Below, in pieces: positions 27,116-36,622 of a DNA stretch of 64,000 nucleotides. The number at the start of each line of letters is the position of its first letter. Position 1 is the first letter of the stretch. Source of the stretch: Brevibacterium sediminis (GTDB lineage Bacteria > Actinomycetota > Actinomycetes > Actinomycetales > Brevibacteriaceae); NCBI RefSeq assembly GCF_013623905.1, contig NZ_JABKDD010000005.1, positions 213,934-277,933 of the forward strand, given 5' to 3'. The translations under genes and the position numbers were made by a program. The notes under the pieces are model-generated. The model was given only the letters and a program-made list of their open reading frames with translations. It had not been told where the DNA came from and ran no database searches.

Positions 27116-27754
27116 ATGGAGGACACCCCAGCCAATGCGAACCGGCGGCGAGCAGCGCCGAGATTCATCGACCGTGACACGGTTGTCCACGCTTCTCTCG
27201 AGGTGTTCTCCGCCCAGGGGTTCCACGGTGCGTCGACGCGGCAGATCGCGAAGGCGGCGGGCACTTCCTTGTCGAATCTGTACAACTACTTCGGGTCGAA
27301 AAGTGAGATCCTCGAGTTCGTGCTCGAAGAGACGGCGCGAACCCTGGCCGATTCGCTCGAGGAAGCGGTCGGCGCAGCGGGAACGAACCCGTTGTCGAGG
27401 CTCGAGGCCGCGGTGCGTGCCTACGTCGATTTCATCGTGGCCCAGCCCCGCGCCTCGGTGGTGGGCATCACCGAATTCCGCTACCTCGAGGGGGAGAACC
27501 GCGCCGAGGTGGTCACCGAAAGAGACAGGACGGAAGCGGTGTTCCGGGCTGCGATCGGTGACGCTGCTGCCGCCGGAGAGTGCGAGGTGCGCAATCTCGG
27601 CTCGGCGGTGCGCGGCGTCGTCACCCTCTGCAACTCGATGTCCACGTGGTACCGGCCCGACGGTGAACTCTCGCCCACCGAACTCGCCGATCTGCAGGTC
27701 GACCTCGTCTTCGGTCTGGTCCGTGCCGCCAAGCGGCCTGCCTCTTCCGACTGA
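27116..27754 (+). CDS. TetR-family regulator of the CoA operon
   Basis: 212-aa TetR protein with the helix-turn-helix at about residues 30-65 (GASTRQIAKAAGTSLSNLYNYF) and a TetR_C domain of the kind found in acyl-CoA-responsive repressors such as KstR2 and FadR-like proteins. I chose ATG 27116; the 14 codons upstream in the same frame lie within direct repeats that look like an operator. It is divergent from the six-gene operon and convergent with the NTF2-like gene (2-bp gap). It probably represses the operon until a CoA ester accumulates (inference). Confidence 0.82.
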   Translation: MEDTPANANRRRAAPRFIDRDTVVHASLEVFSAQGFHGASTRQIAKAAGTSLSNLYNYFGSKSEILEFVLEETARTLADSLEEAVGAAGTNPLSRLEAAVRAYVDFIVAQPRASVVGITEFRYLEGENRAEVVTERDRTEAVFRAAIGDAAAAGECEVRNLGSAVRGVVTLCNSMSTWYRPDGELSPTELADLQVDLVFGLVRAAKRPASSD

Positions 27755-27756
27755 CA

Positions 27757-28266
27757 TCATCCGAGCCGTTCGACCGTTCGGGCATCGGCCGCGTCGACGG
27801 CGGGCGGGAACGAGAATCGCGCCGCGTCCCATCCGGATTCGAGCGACGACCAGAAGAAGAACGAGACTCGACGCTCTTGGAATCGCCACCCGTGTGCCGT
27901 CCTGACCATCGTGTCTTCGTACCGACCCGCCGCGATCTGGGATTCGCCGTCGACGACGCAGGGCTGGAGCAGCCAGGTCGTCCCCGCCGCAGTGTCTCCG
28001 TCGAGCTCCACGGTTTCGTTGGAGCTGAAGTGCCACCACGATGTCACGGTCGAGGAGTTGAGCTGTGGGAAGAACTCGAGCATCTCCGCACGGCCGCGTG
28101 CAGTGGACAGACCGACGAACGCGCCGTCCTCGGTGAACGTGTCGGCGAGGTCTTCCCAGCGACCGTCATCGAGTGCCTGACAGTACCGGGCGCGGAGCTG
28201 CCCGATCTCGTGGATGTCTTCGAGGCGAGTGATCCTCTCTTCGAGGGTCAGAGTCGTCTCAAGCAT
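27757..28266 (-). CDS. SnoaL/NTF2-like protein
   Basis: 169-aa cone-fold protein of the SnoaL_4/nuclear transport factor 2-like group: ITRLEDIHEIGQLRARYCQALDDGRWEDL in the first helices, FTEDGAFVG, WWHFSSNETVELDGDTAAG and GRYEDTMVRTAHGWRFQERRV in the sheet. Such proteins are isomerases, dehydratases or ring-hydroxylase small subunits. I chose ATG 28266, with GGAGGAGG upstream; the longer frame overlaps the MFS gene. The MFS stop overlaps this start by 8 nt, so import and this protein are coupled. Catalytic role unknown. Confidence 0.78.
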   Translation of the reverse strand: MLETTLTLEERITRLEDIHEIGQLRARYCQALDDGRWEDLADTFTEDGAFVGLSTARGRAEMLEFFPQLNSSTVTSWWHFSSNETVELDGDTAAGTTWLLQPCVVDGESQIAAGRYEDTMVRTAHGWRFQERRVSFFFWSSLESGWDAARFSFPPAVDAADARTVERLG

Positions 28267-29722
28267 GTTCGGCCTCCTCCGCAGTTGTCGGTTTCGCAGC
28301 CACATCGAGCTTGCCTGCTTCCCGAAGTTCGCGTTCTTCGATGTCTGCGGCCGTCTCATGCAGGTTCGTCTGGAAGCGTTCCCTGATGGAGTACACGGCG
28401 ACGAAGGTGATGACGGCCATCGCGATGATGTAGAGGGAGACACTCGCCGAGGTGCCGGTCGCTTCGATGAGCGAGACCATGATCATCGGTGCGAGACCAC
28501 CGGCGAAGACACTCGCCAGCTGGAATCCGAGGGAGGCGCCGAAGTACCGGACGTCTGCGGGGAACATCTCGGCGAACAGTGCCGCCTGGGGCCCAAACAT
28601 CATGGCATGCAGGGTGAGGCCGACGATGATGGCTGCCGCAACGAGGAACGGATTGCCGGTGTCGACGAGCCAGAAGAACGGGAAGGCCCACACGGCCATG
28701 AGAACGGTGCCGAGCAGGAAGATCTTGCGGCGGCCGTGTCGGTCGGACCAGGCCCCGAAGTAGGGGATGGTGAAGATCTGAGTGGCGACGGCGAGGCAGA
28801 CGATCATGATCATCGTCGTCTGAGAGAGCCCGACATTCGCGGTGCCGTAGGACAGCATTCCGGAGATCATGATGTAGAAGGTGCCGTTGACGACGAAGAA
28901 TGCGCCGGCAGCCTGCAGAATCTGCTTCCAGTACAGCCGCAGGGCGCGCAGGAAGGACACACGCGGCATCTTCGTACCGGCGGTTGCGGCCTCCGCCTTG
29001 GCCTGCATCGACTTGAAGACCGGGGTCTCTTCGATCTTCATCTGCACGAAGATTCCGACGGCGACGAGGAGGATGCCCGACAGGAACGGCACGCGCCAGC
29101 CCCACTCGATGAAGGCGCCTTCATCGACGAAGAGCAGGATGCAGAGGAAGAAGGCATTGCCGATGATGATGCCGGCGACGGTGCCCAGCTGGACGAGGGA
29201 GCCGTAGAAACCACGACGCTTCAGCGGCGAATGCTCGGTCAACAGCAGCGTGGCGCCGCCCCATTGTGCGCCGACGCCGAGTCCTTGGACCAAGCGTGCG
29301 GTCACCAGGAGGATCGGCGCCCAGATTCCGATTGTCTCGTGGCTGGGCAGCAGTCCGATCGACGTTGTCGCGAGCCCCATGACGATCATCGAGGCGACGA
29401 GCGGTCCCTTGCGGCCGAACTTGTCGCCGAGAGCACCGGCGATGATGCCGCCGACGGGACGGGCGATGAAGCCCACCGCGAGGGTGCCGAACGAGGCGAT
29501 GGTTCCCAAGGCTCCTTCGAGCGAGGGGAAGAAGACATGGCCGAAGACGAGCGCCGAGGCGGTCGAATAGATGAGGAAGTCGAACCACTCGAGCGCTGTG
29601 GCGATGACAGATGCGGCAGCGAGGCGGGTCATCTTGCCTTCGTCGGGTGTTTCGAGTTTGGTCGTGGTCATGCCGGACGTGGTCGCGTCAGGGCCGGTGG
29701 GCGAGTTGGGTGCTGATTGCAT
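28259..29722 (-). CDS. MFS importer, metabolite:H+ symporter (MHS) type
   Basis: 487-aa, 12-span major facilitator of the ProP/ShiA/KgtP group that imports organic acids or zwitterions with protons. Signatures: ATALEWFDFLIYSTASAL in span 1, ARPVGGIIAGALGDKFGRKG between spans 2 and 3, RLVQGLGVGAQWGG in span 4 and the repeat GAWSDRHGRRK after span 8. ATG 29722 has GAGGAGTGATA just upstream. It pairs with the NTF2-like gene. The neighbours suggest a carboxylate destined for the AMP ligase. Confidence 0.86.
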   Translation of the reverse strand: MQSAPNSPTGPDATTSGMTTTKLETPDEGKMTRLAAASVIATALEWFDFLIYSTASALVFGHVFFPSLEGALGTIASFGTLAVGFIARPVGGIIAGALGDKFGRKGPLVASMIVMGLATTSIGLLPSHETIGIWAPILLVTARLVQGLGVGAQWGGATLLLTEHSPLKRRGFYGSLVQLGTVAGIIIGNAFFLCILLFVDEGAFIEWGWRVPFLSGILLVAVGIFVQMKIEETPVFKSMQAKAEAATAGTKMPRVSFLRALRLYWKQILQAAGAFFVVNGTFYIMISGMLSYGTANVGLSQTTMIMIVCLAVATQIFTIPYFGAWSDRHGRRKIFLLGTVLMAVWAFPFFWLVDTGNPFLVAAAIIVGLTLHAMMFGPQAALFAEMFPADVRYFGASLGFQLASVFAGGLAPMIMVSLIEATGTSASVSLYIIAMAVITFVAVYSIRERFQTNLHETAADIEERELREAGKLDVAAKPTTAEEAEHA

Positions 29723-29744
29723 TATCACTCCTCATTGAGCAGGG

Positions 29745-29760
29745 AAGAACGTTCGTTCTT
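29745..29760. promoter_or_regulatory. inverted-repeat operator between MFS and MaoC genes
   Basis: Perfect inverted repeat AAGAACG-TT-CGTTCTT in the divergent gap, 23 bp before the MFS start. The form and spacing suit a TetR-type repressor; the gene at 27116 is the nearest candidate. A related stretch GTTCGTTCG lies at 31487-31495, upstream of the second acyl-CoA dehydrogenase. Confidence 0.5.
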
Positions 29761-29835
29761 GTATGCTGAGTATGACAGAGGCGCTCCACCCAGGCAACAG
29801 GCGCCCGATTTCGGCCCCTGACCCAGGAGGACTCC

Positions 29836-30306
29836 ATGCTCGAGAAGCGCACCACTGACAACAGCCTGTACTTCGAGGACCTCGAGGTCGGCCAGGTCTA
29901 TCGGTCCCCCGCGCGGACGCTGACGGAAGCCGACCTCACAATGTTCTCGATGCTCTCGGGCGACTGGAACCAAGTCCATGCTGATGCCGAATACATGGAG
30001 GACCGAGGCGGACGGCTGTTGCACGGCGCCTTGGGAATCGCCGTCCTCACCGGGCTGATGGACCGAGCTGGCTGGTTCGCGCAATCGGCGATCGCCATGA
30101 CCAGCCTCGACGACTGGAAGTTCCTCACGCCGCTGCGCATCGGAGACACGGTGACCCTCGAGATGGAGATCCTGTCCTGCCGTAAGGTCGCCGCGGGCGA
30201 CAAGGGCTTCGTCGACCGGCGATTCACTCTGTTCAATCAGCACGGCGAGAAGGCGCAGGAGGGGAGATCCGGATTCCTCATCGAGCTGACACCTTCCACG
30301 CCGTGA
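29836..30306 (+). CDS. MaoC-like (R)-hydratase
   Basis: 156-aa single hot-dog protein with the hydratase-2 motif: Asp43 and His48 in SGDWNQVHAD, followed by GGRLLHGALGIAVLTGL. It would hydrate a 2-enoyl-CoA in the cytosol. AGGAGG stands six bases before ATG 29836. It is transcribed alone, divergent from the MFS operon across a perfect inverted repeat, and is convergent with the acyl-CoA dehydrogenase at 30326. Confidence 0.83.
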   Translation: MLEKRTTDNSLYFEDLEVGQVYRSPARTLTEADLTMFSMLSGDWNQVHADAEYMEDRGGRLLHGALGIAVLTGLMDRAGWFAQSAIAMTSLDDWKFLTPLRIGDTVTLEMEILSCRKVAAGDKGFVDRRFTLFNQHGEKAQEGRSGFLIELTPSTP

Positions 30307-30325
30307 CCAAATAGGCCGATGACCC

Positions 30326-31474
30326 TCAGGCCTTATTCCGACCGATGAGCTGCTTGGCGATGACGTTCATCTGGATCTCGTTCGTGCCTTCGCCGACGAT
30401 CATCAGCGGAGCATCACGGTAGTAGCGTTCGACGTCGTATTCGGTGGAGTATCCGTAACCGCCATGGACGCGGATGGCATCGAGGGCCACCTCGGCGGCC
30501 ATCTCCGAGGCATAGAGCTTCGCCATTCCTGCCTCCATGTCCACACGCGCACCCGAATCATAGGTGCGGGCGGCGTGGAGGACGAGCTGCCGGGCGGCCT
30601 CGAGCTTCGTCGCCATCGTGGCGAGCTTGTTGCCCACCGACTGGTGCTTCCAGATCGGCTTGCCCATCGACTCGCGCTCCTGCGAGTACTTCACTGCATC
30701 ATCGAGGGCGGCCTGCGCAACGCCGAGCGACCGGGACGCGACCTGGATGCGGCCGATCTCGAGGCCCTTCATCATCTGCTTGAACCCGACACCCTCGGCC
30801 TCACCCAGCAGCTGCGACTGCGGCTGCCGAAGACCGTCGAAGGACAGCTCGCAGGTCTCGACGCCCTTGTACCCGAGCTTCGACAGATCCTGGGAGACCG
30901 TGAAGCCCTCCCCCTTCTCCACGAGGATGATCGAGATGCCCTTGTGACGGGGTTCCGCCTCGGGGTCGGTCTTGCACAGCAGTGCGATGAGGTCGGATTT
31001 CCGGGCGTTCGTGATCCACGTCTTCGACCCGTTGATGACGTAGTCGTCACCGTCCTTCGCTGCTGTGGTGCGCATGGCCTGAAGGTCGGAGCCGCCGCCG
31101 GGTTCGGTCAGCGCCATCGTCGCTCGCAGCTCACCGGTGGCCATCCGAGGCAGGTACTTATCCTTCTGCTCCTGGGTGCCGTATTCCTGGAGGAGCTTCG
31201 CGACGACGGTGTGCCCGCCCATGGCACCGGCCAGGGACATCCACCCGCGAGCGAGCTCCTGAGTGATGAGCGCATAGGCCTCGGTCGAGACCTTGCCCAT
31301 CCCCCACGGCTCGTCGATGGCGAGCCCGTAGATGCCCATGTCCTTCATCGTCTGTATCCACGCTTCCGGGTATTCGTTGGCGTGCTCGACCTTGTTGACG
31401 CTGGGCTTGACCTGCTCGTCGATGAATTCGGCGACCAGGTCGATCATCATCTGCTCTTCATTGCTCACTGCCAT
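30326..31474 (-). CDS. acyl-CoA dehydrogenase
   Basis: 382-aa FAD-dependent dehydrogenase, family-typical in length: TMALTEPGGGSDLQAM and WITNARKSDLIALL for FAD and substrate contacts, and IRVHGGYGYSTEYDVERYYRD plus VGEGTNEIQMNV at the C-terminus with the expected catalytic Glu. It is the third gene of the CaiB-fumarase-dehydrogenase operon (35-bp gap from fumarase). It shares the overall plan but not close identity with the dehydrogenase at 22431, so the two probably act on different CoA esters. Confidence 0.84.
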   Translation of the reverse strand: MAVSNEEQMMIDLVAEFIDEQVKPSVNKVEHANEYPEAWIQTMKDMGIYGLAIDEPWGMGKVSTEAYALITQELARGWMSLAGAMGGHTVVAKLLQEYGTQEQKDKYLPRMATGELRATMALTEPGGGSDLQAMRTTAAKDGDDYVINGSKTWITNARKSDLIALLCKTDPEAEPRHKGISIILVEKGEGFTVSQDLSKLGYKGVETCELSFDGLRQPQSQLLGEAEGVGFKQMMKGLEIGRIQVASRSLGVAQAALDDAVKYSQERESMGKPIWKHQSVGNKLATMATKLEAARQLVLHAARTYDSGARVDMEAGMAKLYASEMAAEVALDAIRVHGGYGYSTEYDVERYYRDAPLMIVGEGTNEIQMNVIAKQLIGRNKA

Positions 31475-31509
31475 GGTGAAATCCTCTGTTCGTTCGTCAT
31501 TTGGAAAGT

Positions 31510-33261
31510 TCAGTCCAGTCGGGTGCCGTCACGCACCGTGCGGGTCCGGCCGAGGCCCAGCGTCGGCGGACCGGTGCTGTCGAAGAAGTCATTGCCCTTG
31601 TCGTCGGTGATGATGAACGCAGGGAAGTCTTCGACGTGGATCTTCCACACTGCCTCCATCCCGAGCTCCTCCATATCGAGGACCTCGACCGAGGTGATGC
31701 AGTCCTGAGCCAGCCGGGCGGCAGGGCCGCCGATCGATCCGAGGTAGAAGCCGCCGAATTCAGCGCAGGAGCTCTTCACCTGCGCGGACCGATTGCCTTT
31801 GCCGAGCATGATCATCGATCCGCCGGCCTCCTGGAACTGCCGCACATAGGTGTCCATCCGCGATGAGGTGGTCGGACCGAACGACCCCGAGGGCATTCCC
31901 TCGGGTGTCTTCGCCGGTCCCGCATAGTAGATCGGATGGTCTTTGAAATACTCGGGAAGTTCCCCACCGGCATCGAGGCGGTCGCGCAGCTCCGCGTGGA
32001 CGATGTCGCGGGCGACGACGACCGTTCCCGTCAGCGACACACGGTCTCCGACGGACAGTTCGGACAGCTGTTCCTGCAGACTCGGCATCGGTCGGTCGAG
32101 GTCGATGGCGGTGACATTGCCGGATTCGATCTCCTCGACGCGGCCCATCGCGGGCAGGAACCTCGCCGGATCGTGTTCGAGTTCTTCGATGAACACGCCG
32201 TCTGCGTTGATGCGGGCGATGATCTGCCGGTCGGCCGAACAGCTCACGGCGATCGCGATCGGCAGGGATCCGTTGTGCCGGGGCAGCCGGACGACGCGGA
32301 CATCGTGGCAGAAGTACTTGCCGCCGAACTGGGCACCGAAGCCGAGGTTCTGGGTGAGTTCGAAGACGGTCTGCTCGAATTCCCGGTCCCTGAATCCGTG
32401 CCCCAATTCGGCGTCTCCGCTTTCCGGCAGGTCGTCGAGGTAGTGGGCACTGGCGAGTTTCGCGGTTTTGAGCGTGAATTCGGCCGACGGCCCGCCGATG
32501 ACGACGGCCAGATGATAAGGAGGGCAGGCTGCGGTGCCGAGGGTGGAGATCTTCTCGGCGAGGAATTCGAGCATCGCCAACTCGTTGAGTACGGCCTTCG
32601 TCTTCTGATAGAGGAAGGACTTGTTCGCACTGCCTCCGCCCTTGGCCATGAACAGCAGCTCATAATCATCGGCGGGGCTCAGCGCCACCTCGATCTGGGC
32701 GGGCAGGTTGGTGCCGGTGTTCGATTCCTCGAACAGGCTCGTCGGCGCCAGCTGCGAGTAGCGAAGGTTGAGCTCTTCATAGGCGCGACCGATTCCACGC
32801 GACAGATGCCTGGCATCATCGCCGTCGGTGAGCACGTTCGGTCCGCGCTTGGCCGAGACGATCGCCGTGCCTGTGTCCTGACACATCGGCAAAATCTCCC
32901 CGGCCGAGACCGCGGCGTTCTGCAGCAGGTCGAGGGCGACGAAGACGTCGTTGTCGCTGGCTTCCGGATCGTCGATGATCGCGCGCAGGCTGGCCAGATG
33001 GTCTGTGCGCAGGTAGTGCGAGATCTCCTTGAAGGCGACCTCGGCGAGGTCGGACAGGGTCTCCGGCGCCACCGTAAGGAACGAGCGCGACGTCCCGCCC
33101 ACCTCGACGGTGGTCGTCTCCACTCCCTCGATGTCGAGCCTGCGCATCCGCGGGCCCTCACCTTCGGTGGGCAGCAGAGGTGAGTAGGCGAAGTCAGGCT
33201 GTCCGTCCTCGACCGCCGAGGCGGCTCGACTGTCCGTCGTGCGTGCTGGTTCGCTGTCCAT
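31510..33261 (-). CDS. fum: class I fumarate hydratase / mesaconase
   Basis: 583-aa iron-sulphur hydro-lyase of the FumA/FumB class. The three cluster cysteines are in MCQDTG (Cys127), TAACPPYH (Cys246) and AVSCSADRQ (Cys341). The C-terminal swivel domain includes [21 protein letters not shown]. Class I enzymes hydrate fumarate to malate, and some prefer mesaconate to citramalate. I chose ATG 33261 because it starts 5 bp after the CaiB stop; the frame upstream is a shadow. The CoA-transferase and dehydrogenase neighbours and the Mct/Meh-like genes nearby make mesaconate or another C4/C5 dicarboxylate plausible (inference). Confidence 0.85.
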   Translation of the reverse strand: MDSEPARTTDSRAASAVEDGQPDFAYSPLLPTEGEGPRMRRLDIEGVETTTVEVGGTSRSFLTVAPETLSDLAEVAFKEISHYLRTDHLASLRAIIDDPEASDNDVFVALDLLQNAAVSAGEILPMCQDTGTAIVSAKRGPNVLTDGDDARHLSRGIGRAYEELNLRYSQLAPTSLFEESNTGTNLPAQIEVALSPADDYELLFMAKGGGSANKSFLYQKTKAVLNELAMLEFLAEKISTLGTAACPPYHLAVVIGGPSAEFTLKTAKLASAHYLDDLPESGDAELGHGFRDREFEQTVFELTQNLGFGAQFGGKYFCHDVRVVRLPRHNGSLPIAIAVSCSADRQIIARINADGVFIEELEHDPARFLPAMGRVEEIESGNVTAIDLDRPMPSLQEQLSELSVGDRVSLTGTVVVARDIVHAELRDRLDAGGELPEYFKDHPIYYAGPAKTPEGMPSGSFGPTTSSRMDTYVRQFQEAGGSMIMLGKGNRSAQVKSSCAEFGGFYLGSIGGPAARLAQDCITSVEVLDMEELGMEAVWKIHVEDFPAFIITDDKGNDFFDSTGPPTLGLGRTRTVRDGTRLD

Positions 33262-33266
33262 CGCCT

Positions 33267-34508
33267 TCAGATCACCCCGTTGTGGCGCAGTTCGCTGATC
33301 GCCTCGGCGTCCATTCCCAGCTCGCCGAGGATGGACTCCGAGTTCTGTCCCACCGCCGGGATCGGGTCCATGCGATGGCCCACCCCAGACATCTCGACCG
33401 GTGGTGCGAGCATGGAGATCGGACCGGCGGGGGTCTCGACCTCGTGCCAGCGGTGGCGTTCGGTCAGCTGCGGGTGGTCGGCGATCTCGCTCATATCGCG
33501 CTGCCTCGAGTGGGCGACCGCGGCTTGTTCGAGGAGGGCGTCGCAGGCTCCGCCGGTGAGGGCGGAGAAGGCTCGCTCGATGATCTCTTGGAGTTCGTGT
33601 CGGTGGGCGTAGCGGTGAGCGGCACGGTCGAAGCGTTCGTCGGTGACCATATCGGGACGGTCGAGAACCTGAGTGGCGAAGCGTTCCCATTCGCGTTCGT
33701 TCTGGATCGCGAGCATGATCTGAGTGCCATCGCCGCAGGTGAACGCGCCGTAGGGGGCGATGGCGGCGTGGGAGGTGCCGGCTCGGGTGGGACGGGTGCC
33801 GCCGTAGCGGGTGAAGTAGAGGGGGTAGCCCATCCATTCGACGAGGGAGTCGAAGAGGCTCGTCAACAGGGTGGCGCCAACACCGGTGCGCTCGCGGTTG
33901 TACAGAGCGGTGAGGATGCCTGAGTACGTGTACATTCCCGCGGCGATGTCTGCCGTCGAGATTCCCGTCTTCGCAGGGAACTCCTCTGTTCCGGTCACGG
34001 AGACCAGTCCTGCCTCGGCCTGCACAAGTGCATCGTAGGCCTTGGCATCTTTGTACGGCCCGTCCGTTCCGTATCCGGAGATCGAGGCGTGGATCAGCCG
34101 AGGGTTGATCGACCGAAGGTCTTCGGCACCGAGGCCGAGTCTCTCTGCCGCGCCGGGGGCGAAATTCTGGATGAAGACATCCGCCGAGGCGATGAGCTCG
34201 TGCAGGATCTTAAGTCCGTCGGGGCTCTTCAGGTCGAGCGCCAGGCTCTCCTTGTTGCGGTTGATCCACACGAAATGGCTTGAGAGTCCATTGACCGTCG
34301 TGTCGTATCCGCGGGCGAAGTCGCCGACGCCTGGGCGTTCGATCTTGATGACCCGGGCTCCGAGGTCCGCCAGCTGGCGTGAGGCGAAGGGGGCAGCGAC
34401 TGCCTGCTCGCAGCTGATGACAGTAATGCCGGACAGCGGCAGGTTCGAGGCGGTCGCGTCGTCCTGGCCCGCGGGGCTCGGTACGGACGTCGGTGCAGCA
34501 GTGGCCAT
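33267..34508 (-). CDS. family III CoA-transferase (CaiB/BaiF)
   Basis: 413-aa CoA-transferase with the catalytic Asp187 in [10 protein letters not shown], nucleotide-binding [21 protein letters not shown], and [16 protein letters not shown]. It would move CoA from a donor such as succinyl-CoA to a free carboxylic acid. First gene of an operon with class I fumarase and acyl-CoA dehydrogenase, divergent from the GntR gene, with a GntR-site candidate in the gap. It is clearly a different subgroup from the Mct-like protein at 20287. The acceptor acid is not identifiable from sequence. Confidence 0.83.
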   Translation of the reverse strand: MATAAPTSVPSPAGQDDATASNLPLSGITVISCEQAVAAPFASRQLADLGARVIKIERPGVGDFARGYDTTVNGLSSHFVWINRNKESLALDLKSPDGLKILHELIASADVFIQNFAPGAAERLGLGAEDLRSINPRLIHASISGYGTDGPYKDAKAYDALVQAEAGLVSVTGTEEFPAKTGISTADIAAGMYTYSGILTALYNRERTGVGATLLTSLFDSLVEWMGYPLYFTRYGGTRPTRAGTSHAAIAPYGAFTCGDGTQIMLAIQNEREWERFATQVLDRPDMVTDERFDRAAHRYAHRHELQEIIERAFSALTGGACDALLEQAAVAHSRQRDMSEIADHPQLTERHRWHEVETPAGPISMLAPPVEMSGVGHRMDPIPAVGQNSESILGELGMDAEAISELRHNGVI

Positions 34509-34561
34509 CGGCCCTCCACGACGAGGTATGAAACGTTGACATCCACATCATACATATCGTC

Positions 34562-34578
34562 ACAGATAATGCATTCTT
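34562..34578. promoter_or_regulatory. GntR operator candidate, copy 1
   Basis: 17-bp ACAGATAATGCATTCTT with the palindromic core AATGCATT (34568-34575), in the gap between the CaiB operon and the GntR gene. It differs by one base from the copy upstream of dctP at 35387-35403. Confidence 0.6.
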
Positions 34579-34654
34579 CGGTCTCAGTTGATGCCCGAGC
34601 CTGTAGACTGGGACCACCGAGACATGAAACTGACACCCCAACAGCGGGTGACGC

Positions 34655-35353
34655 ATGAACGAAAGGCATCGGGTGGATCAGGAGTCGGCATCGACCAAAC
34701 GGGACGTCATCGTCCTCGGCCTGCGCCGAAAGATCCTCTCCCGCGAGCTCGATCGCGGCGAACGACTGCGACAGGATCAGGTCGCCGACTGGTTCAATGC
34801 CTCCATCACGCCGGTCCGCGAGGCCCTGCGGATCCTCGAAGCCGAGGGTCTCGTCACCTCCGAAGCTCACCGCGGTGTACGCGTCGCCGGCGTCGACGTC
34901 GACCGTCTCAAGTCCCTCTTCGTCACCCGAAAGCTCACCGAGACCTTCGCCATCGCCCGTGCGACCACGCGGATCTCCAGACACGAGCTGCGCCAGGCCG
35001 AGCGCCTGCTCGAGGCGCTTGACGAGGCCAGCGCCGACGGTGATTCACTGGGACGCAACACCCGCAACGAGGAGTTCCACTTCTTCTTCTACGACCGCTG
35101 CGGAATGCCCGCGCTGCGCGACGACATCGCTGCACGCTGGCGAGCCTTCCCGTGGGACCTCACTCTCGACAGCCCCGAGAGACTCGACCAGGTGCACGCC
35201 GAACATCAGTCGATCGTCGACGCTGTCCGCGACGTCGATCCGGACGCGGCGGCGCGCCACCTCGGCGATCACATCACGAACGGCTTCCTCCGCCTGGCCG
35301 AGTCGACGACCGGTCAGGCAGTCTCCGACCCCTTCGACTTCGACACGGACTGA
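34655..35353 (+). CDS. GntR-family regulator (FCD type)
   Basis: 232-aa regulator with an N-terminal winged helix (residues about 18-78: RQDQVADWFNASITPVREALRILEAEGL) and an all-helical FCD ligand domain (RNEEFHFFFYDRCGMPAL; HAEHQSIVDAVRDVDPDAAARHL), whose Asp/His residues usually bind a metal and a carboxylate. It lies between the divergent CaiB-fumarase operon and the TRAP genes 226 bp downstream. The paired 17-bp sites in front of both suggest it represses them until its carboxylate ligand is present (inference). Confidence 0.86.
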   Translation: MNERHRVDQESASTKRDVIVLGLRRKILSRELDRGERLRQDQVADWFNASITPVREALRILEAEGLVTSEAHRGVRVAGVDVDRLKSLFVTRKLTETFAIARATTRISRHELRQAERLLEALDEASADGDSLGRNTRNEEFHFFFYDRCGMPALRDDIAARWRAFPWDLTLDSPERLDQVHAEHQSIVDAVRDVDPDAAARHLGDHITNGFLRLAESTTGQAVSDPFDFDTD

Positions 35354-35386
35354 CGCCCTCGAGGCAGGCCGCGAACTCTCAGTTCA

Positions 35387-35444
35387 ACAAATAATGCATT
35401 CTTTTGCCGATCATATTGGAAATCAGCGAAAAGTCCTCTAGGCT
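35387..35444 (+). promoter_or_regulatory. dctP promoter with GntR operator candidate, copy 2
   Basis: ACAAATAATGCATTCTT at 35387-35403 (core AATGCATT) lies just upstream of a well-spaced promoter: -35 TTGGAA (35416-35421), a 17-bp spacer and -10 TAGGCT (35439-35444). The operator position would let a repressor block polymerase or an activator touch it. Confidence 0.6.
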
Positions 35445-35578
35445 CGTGAACGGTCGATCGAGAACCTGACTCGGCACGAACTCTCCGCACGGCAATGACC
35501 AGCCGTCGAAATGGCGGGCTCGTCCGTCCGCACACTCCCGATCGGCATCGCCCCTGGCCAACCAGACTGGAGCTGACG

Positions 35579-36622
35579 ATGACGTCAATGAGACGACCGA
35601 GGTGGAAGCCGCTCATCGCGGGCCTCTCGATAAGCCTCCTGCTGCTGAGCGGATGCAATCCCGCACGCAGCGGAGACCAACAGAAATTCGAACTGCGCTT
35701 CGCCCATGTCACCTCGGTGGGCACACCGAAGGGACTGGCCGCAGACTTCTTCGCCGAACAGGTCGAGAAGAAGTCCGGCGGCCGCATCGAGGTCGAGGTG
35801 TTCCCGAACTCGGAACTCTACGGCGATAAGGACGAGATGCAGGCCATCCAGTCCAATGCCGTCCAGGTCTTGGCCCCGGCGAGCGCGAAGTTCACGACGA
35901 TCGCACCGAGCCTGCAGGTTCTCGACCTGCCGTTCATCTTCGACGACCCCGACGAGATCCCCGAGGTCGCCAGTCCCGATACCGAGATCGGCAAGGCCAT
36001 CTACGCGAACCCCGATCTCGAGGAGAACGGGCTCAAGGTCCTCGGTCTGTGGGATTCGGGCATGAAGCAGATCCACTCGAACAACAAGACGCTGAAACCC
36101 GAAGACATGAGGGGCAAGAAGTACCGCATTCAGCCCTCGGACGTGCTGCGCACCCAGTTCGAGACCTGGGGTGGGATTCCGACTCCGCTTGCGTTCGCCG
36201 AGGTCTACAGCGGACTGCAGCAGGGTCTCATCGACGGAGGCGAGAACACCTACTCGAACATCCAGTCGCAGAACATGCACACCGTCCAGAAGTACGTGAC
36301 CGAACTCGATCACGGCTACATCGGCTACATCCTCACGGTGAACAAGCGCTGGTACGACGAGCTTCCCGACGATCTGCAGACCGCAGTCGACGAGGCTGCC
36401 GATGAGGCCAGCGAATTCAACCGCAAGGAAGCTCAGAAGGTCAACGAAGAGTCGAAGCAGACCATCGAGGAATCCGGCGGCACGGAGATCGTCATCCCGA
36501 GCAAGGAAGAGCGTCAAGCCTTCAAGGACATGGTCGTGCCGTCCGAATACGAGAAGTACCGCGACGTCATCGGTCCCGAGGTCGTCGACGAGCTCCTCGA
36601 ACGCAACGAGAAGAGGGGCTGA
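35579..36622 (+). CDS. dctP: TRAP transporter solute-binding lipoprotein
   Basis: 347-aa DctP-family extracytoplasmic binding protein. The N-terminus has a basic stretch, a hydrophobic core and lipobox LLSGC, so it is a lipoprotein. The fold signature includes LRFAHVTSVGTPKG, the selectivity-helix region GKKYRIQPSDVLRTQFETWG with an Arg that normally salt-bridges a carboxylate, and EVYSGLQQGLIDGGENTY. It would capture a dicarboxylate or other organic acid. ATG 35579 has GGAG upstream; the open frame before it is noncoding. The stop overlaps dctQ. Confidence 0.87.
   Translation: MTSMRRPRWKPLIAGLSISLLLLSGCNPARSGDQQKFELRFAHVTSVGTPKGLAADFFAEQVEKKSGGRIEVEVFPNSELYGDKDEMQAIQSNAVQVLAPASAKFTTIAPSLQVLDLPFIFDDPDEIPEVASPDTEIGKAIYANPDLEENGLKVLGLWDSGMKQIHSNNKTLKPEDMRGKKYRIQPSDVLRTQFETWGGIPTPLAFAEVYSGLQQGLIDGGENTYSNIQSQNMHTVQKYVTELDHGYIGYILTVNKRWYDELPDDLQTAVDEAADEASEFNRKEAQKVNEESKQTIEESGGTEIVIPSKEERQAFKDMVVPSEYEKYRDVIGPEVVDELLERNEKRG

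Noticed and set aside
28214..29716. 500-codon plus-strand ORF
   Set aside because: Shadow of the minus-strand MFS gene: highly charged low-complexity translation, while the minus frame has clear MHS motifs.
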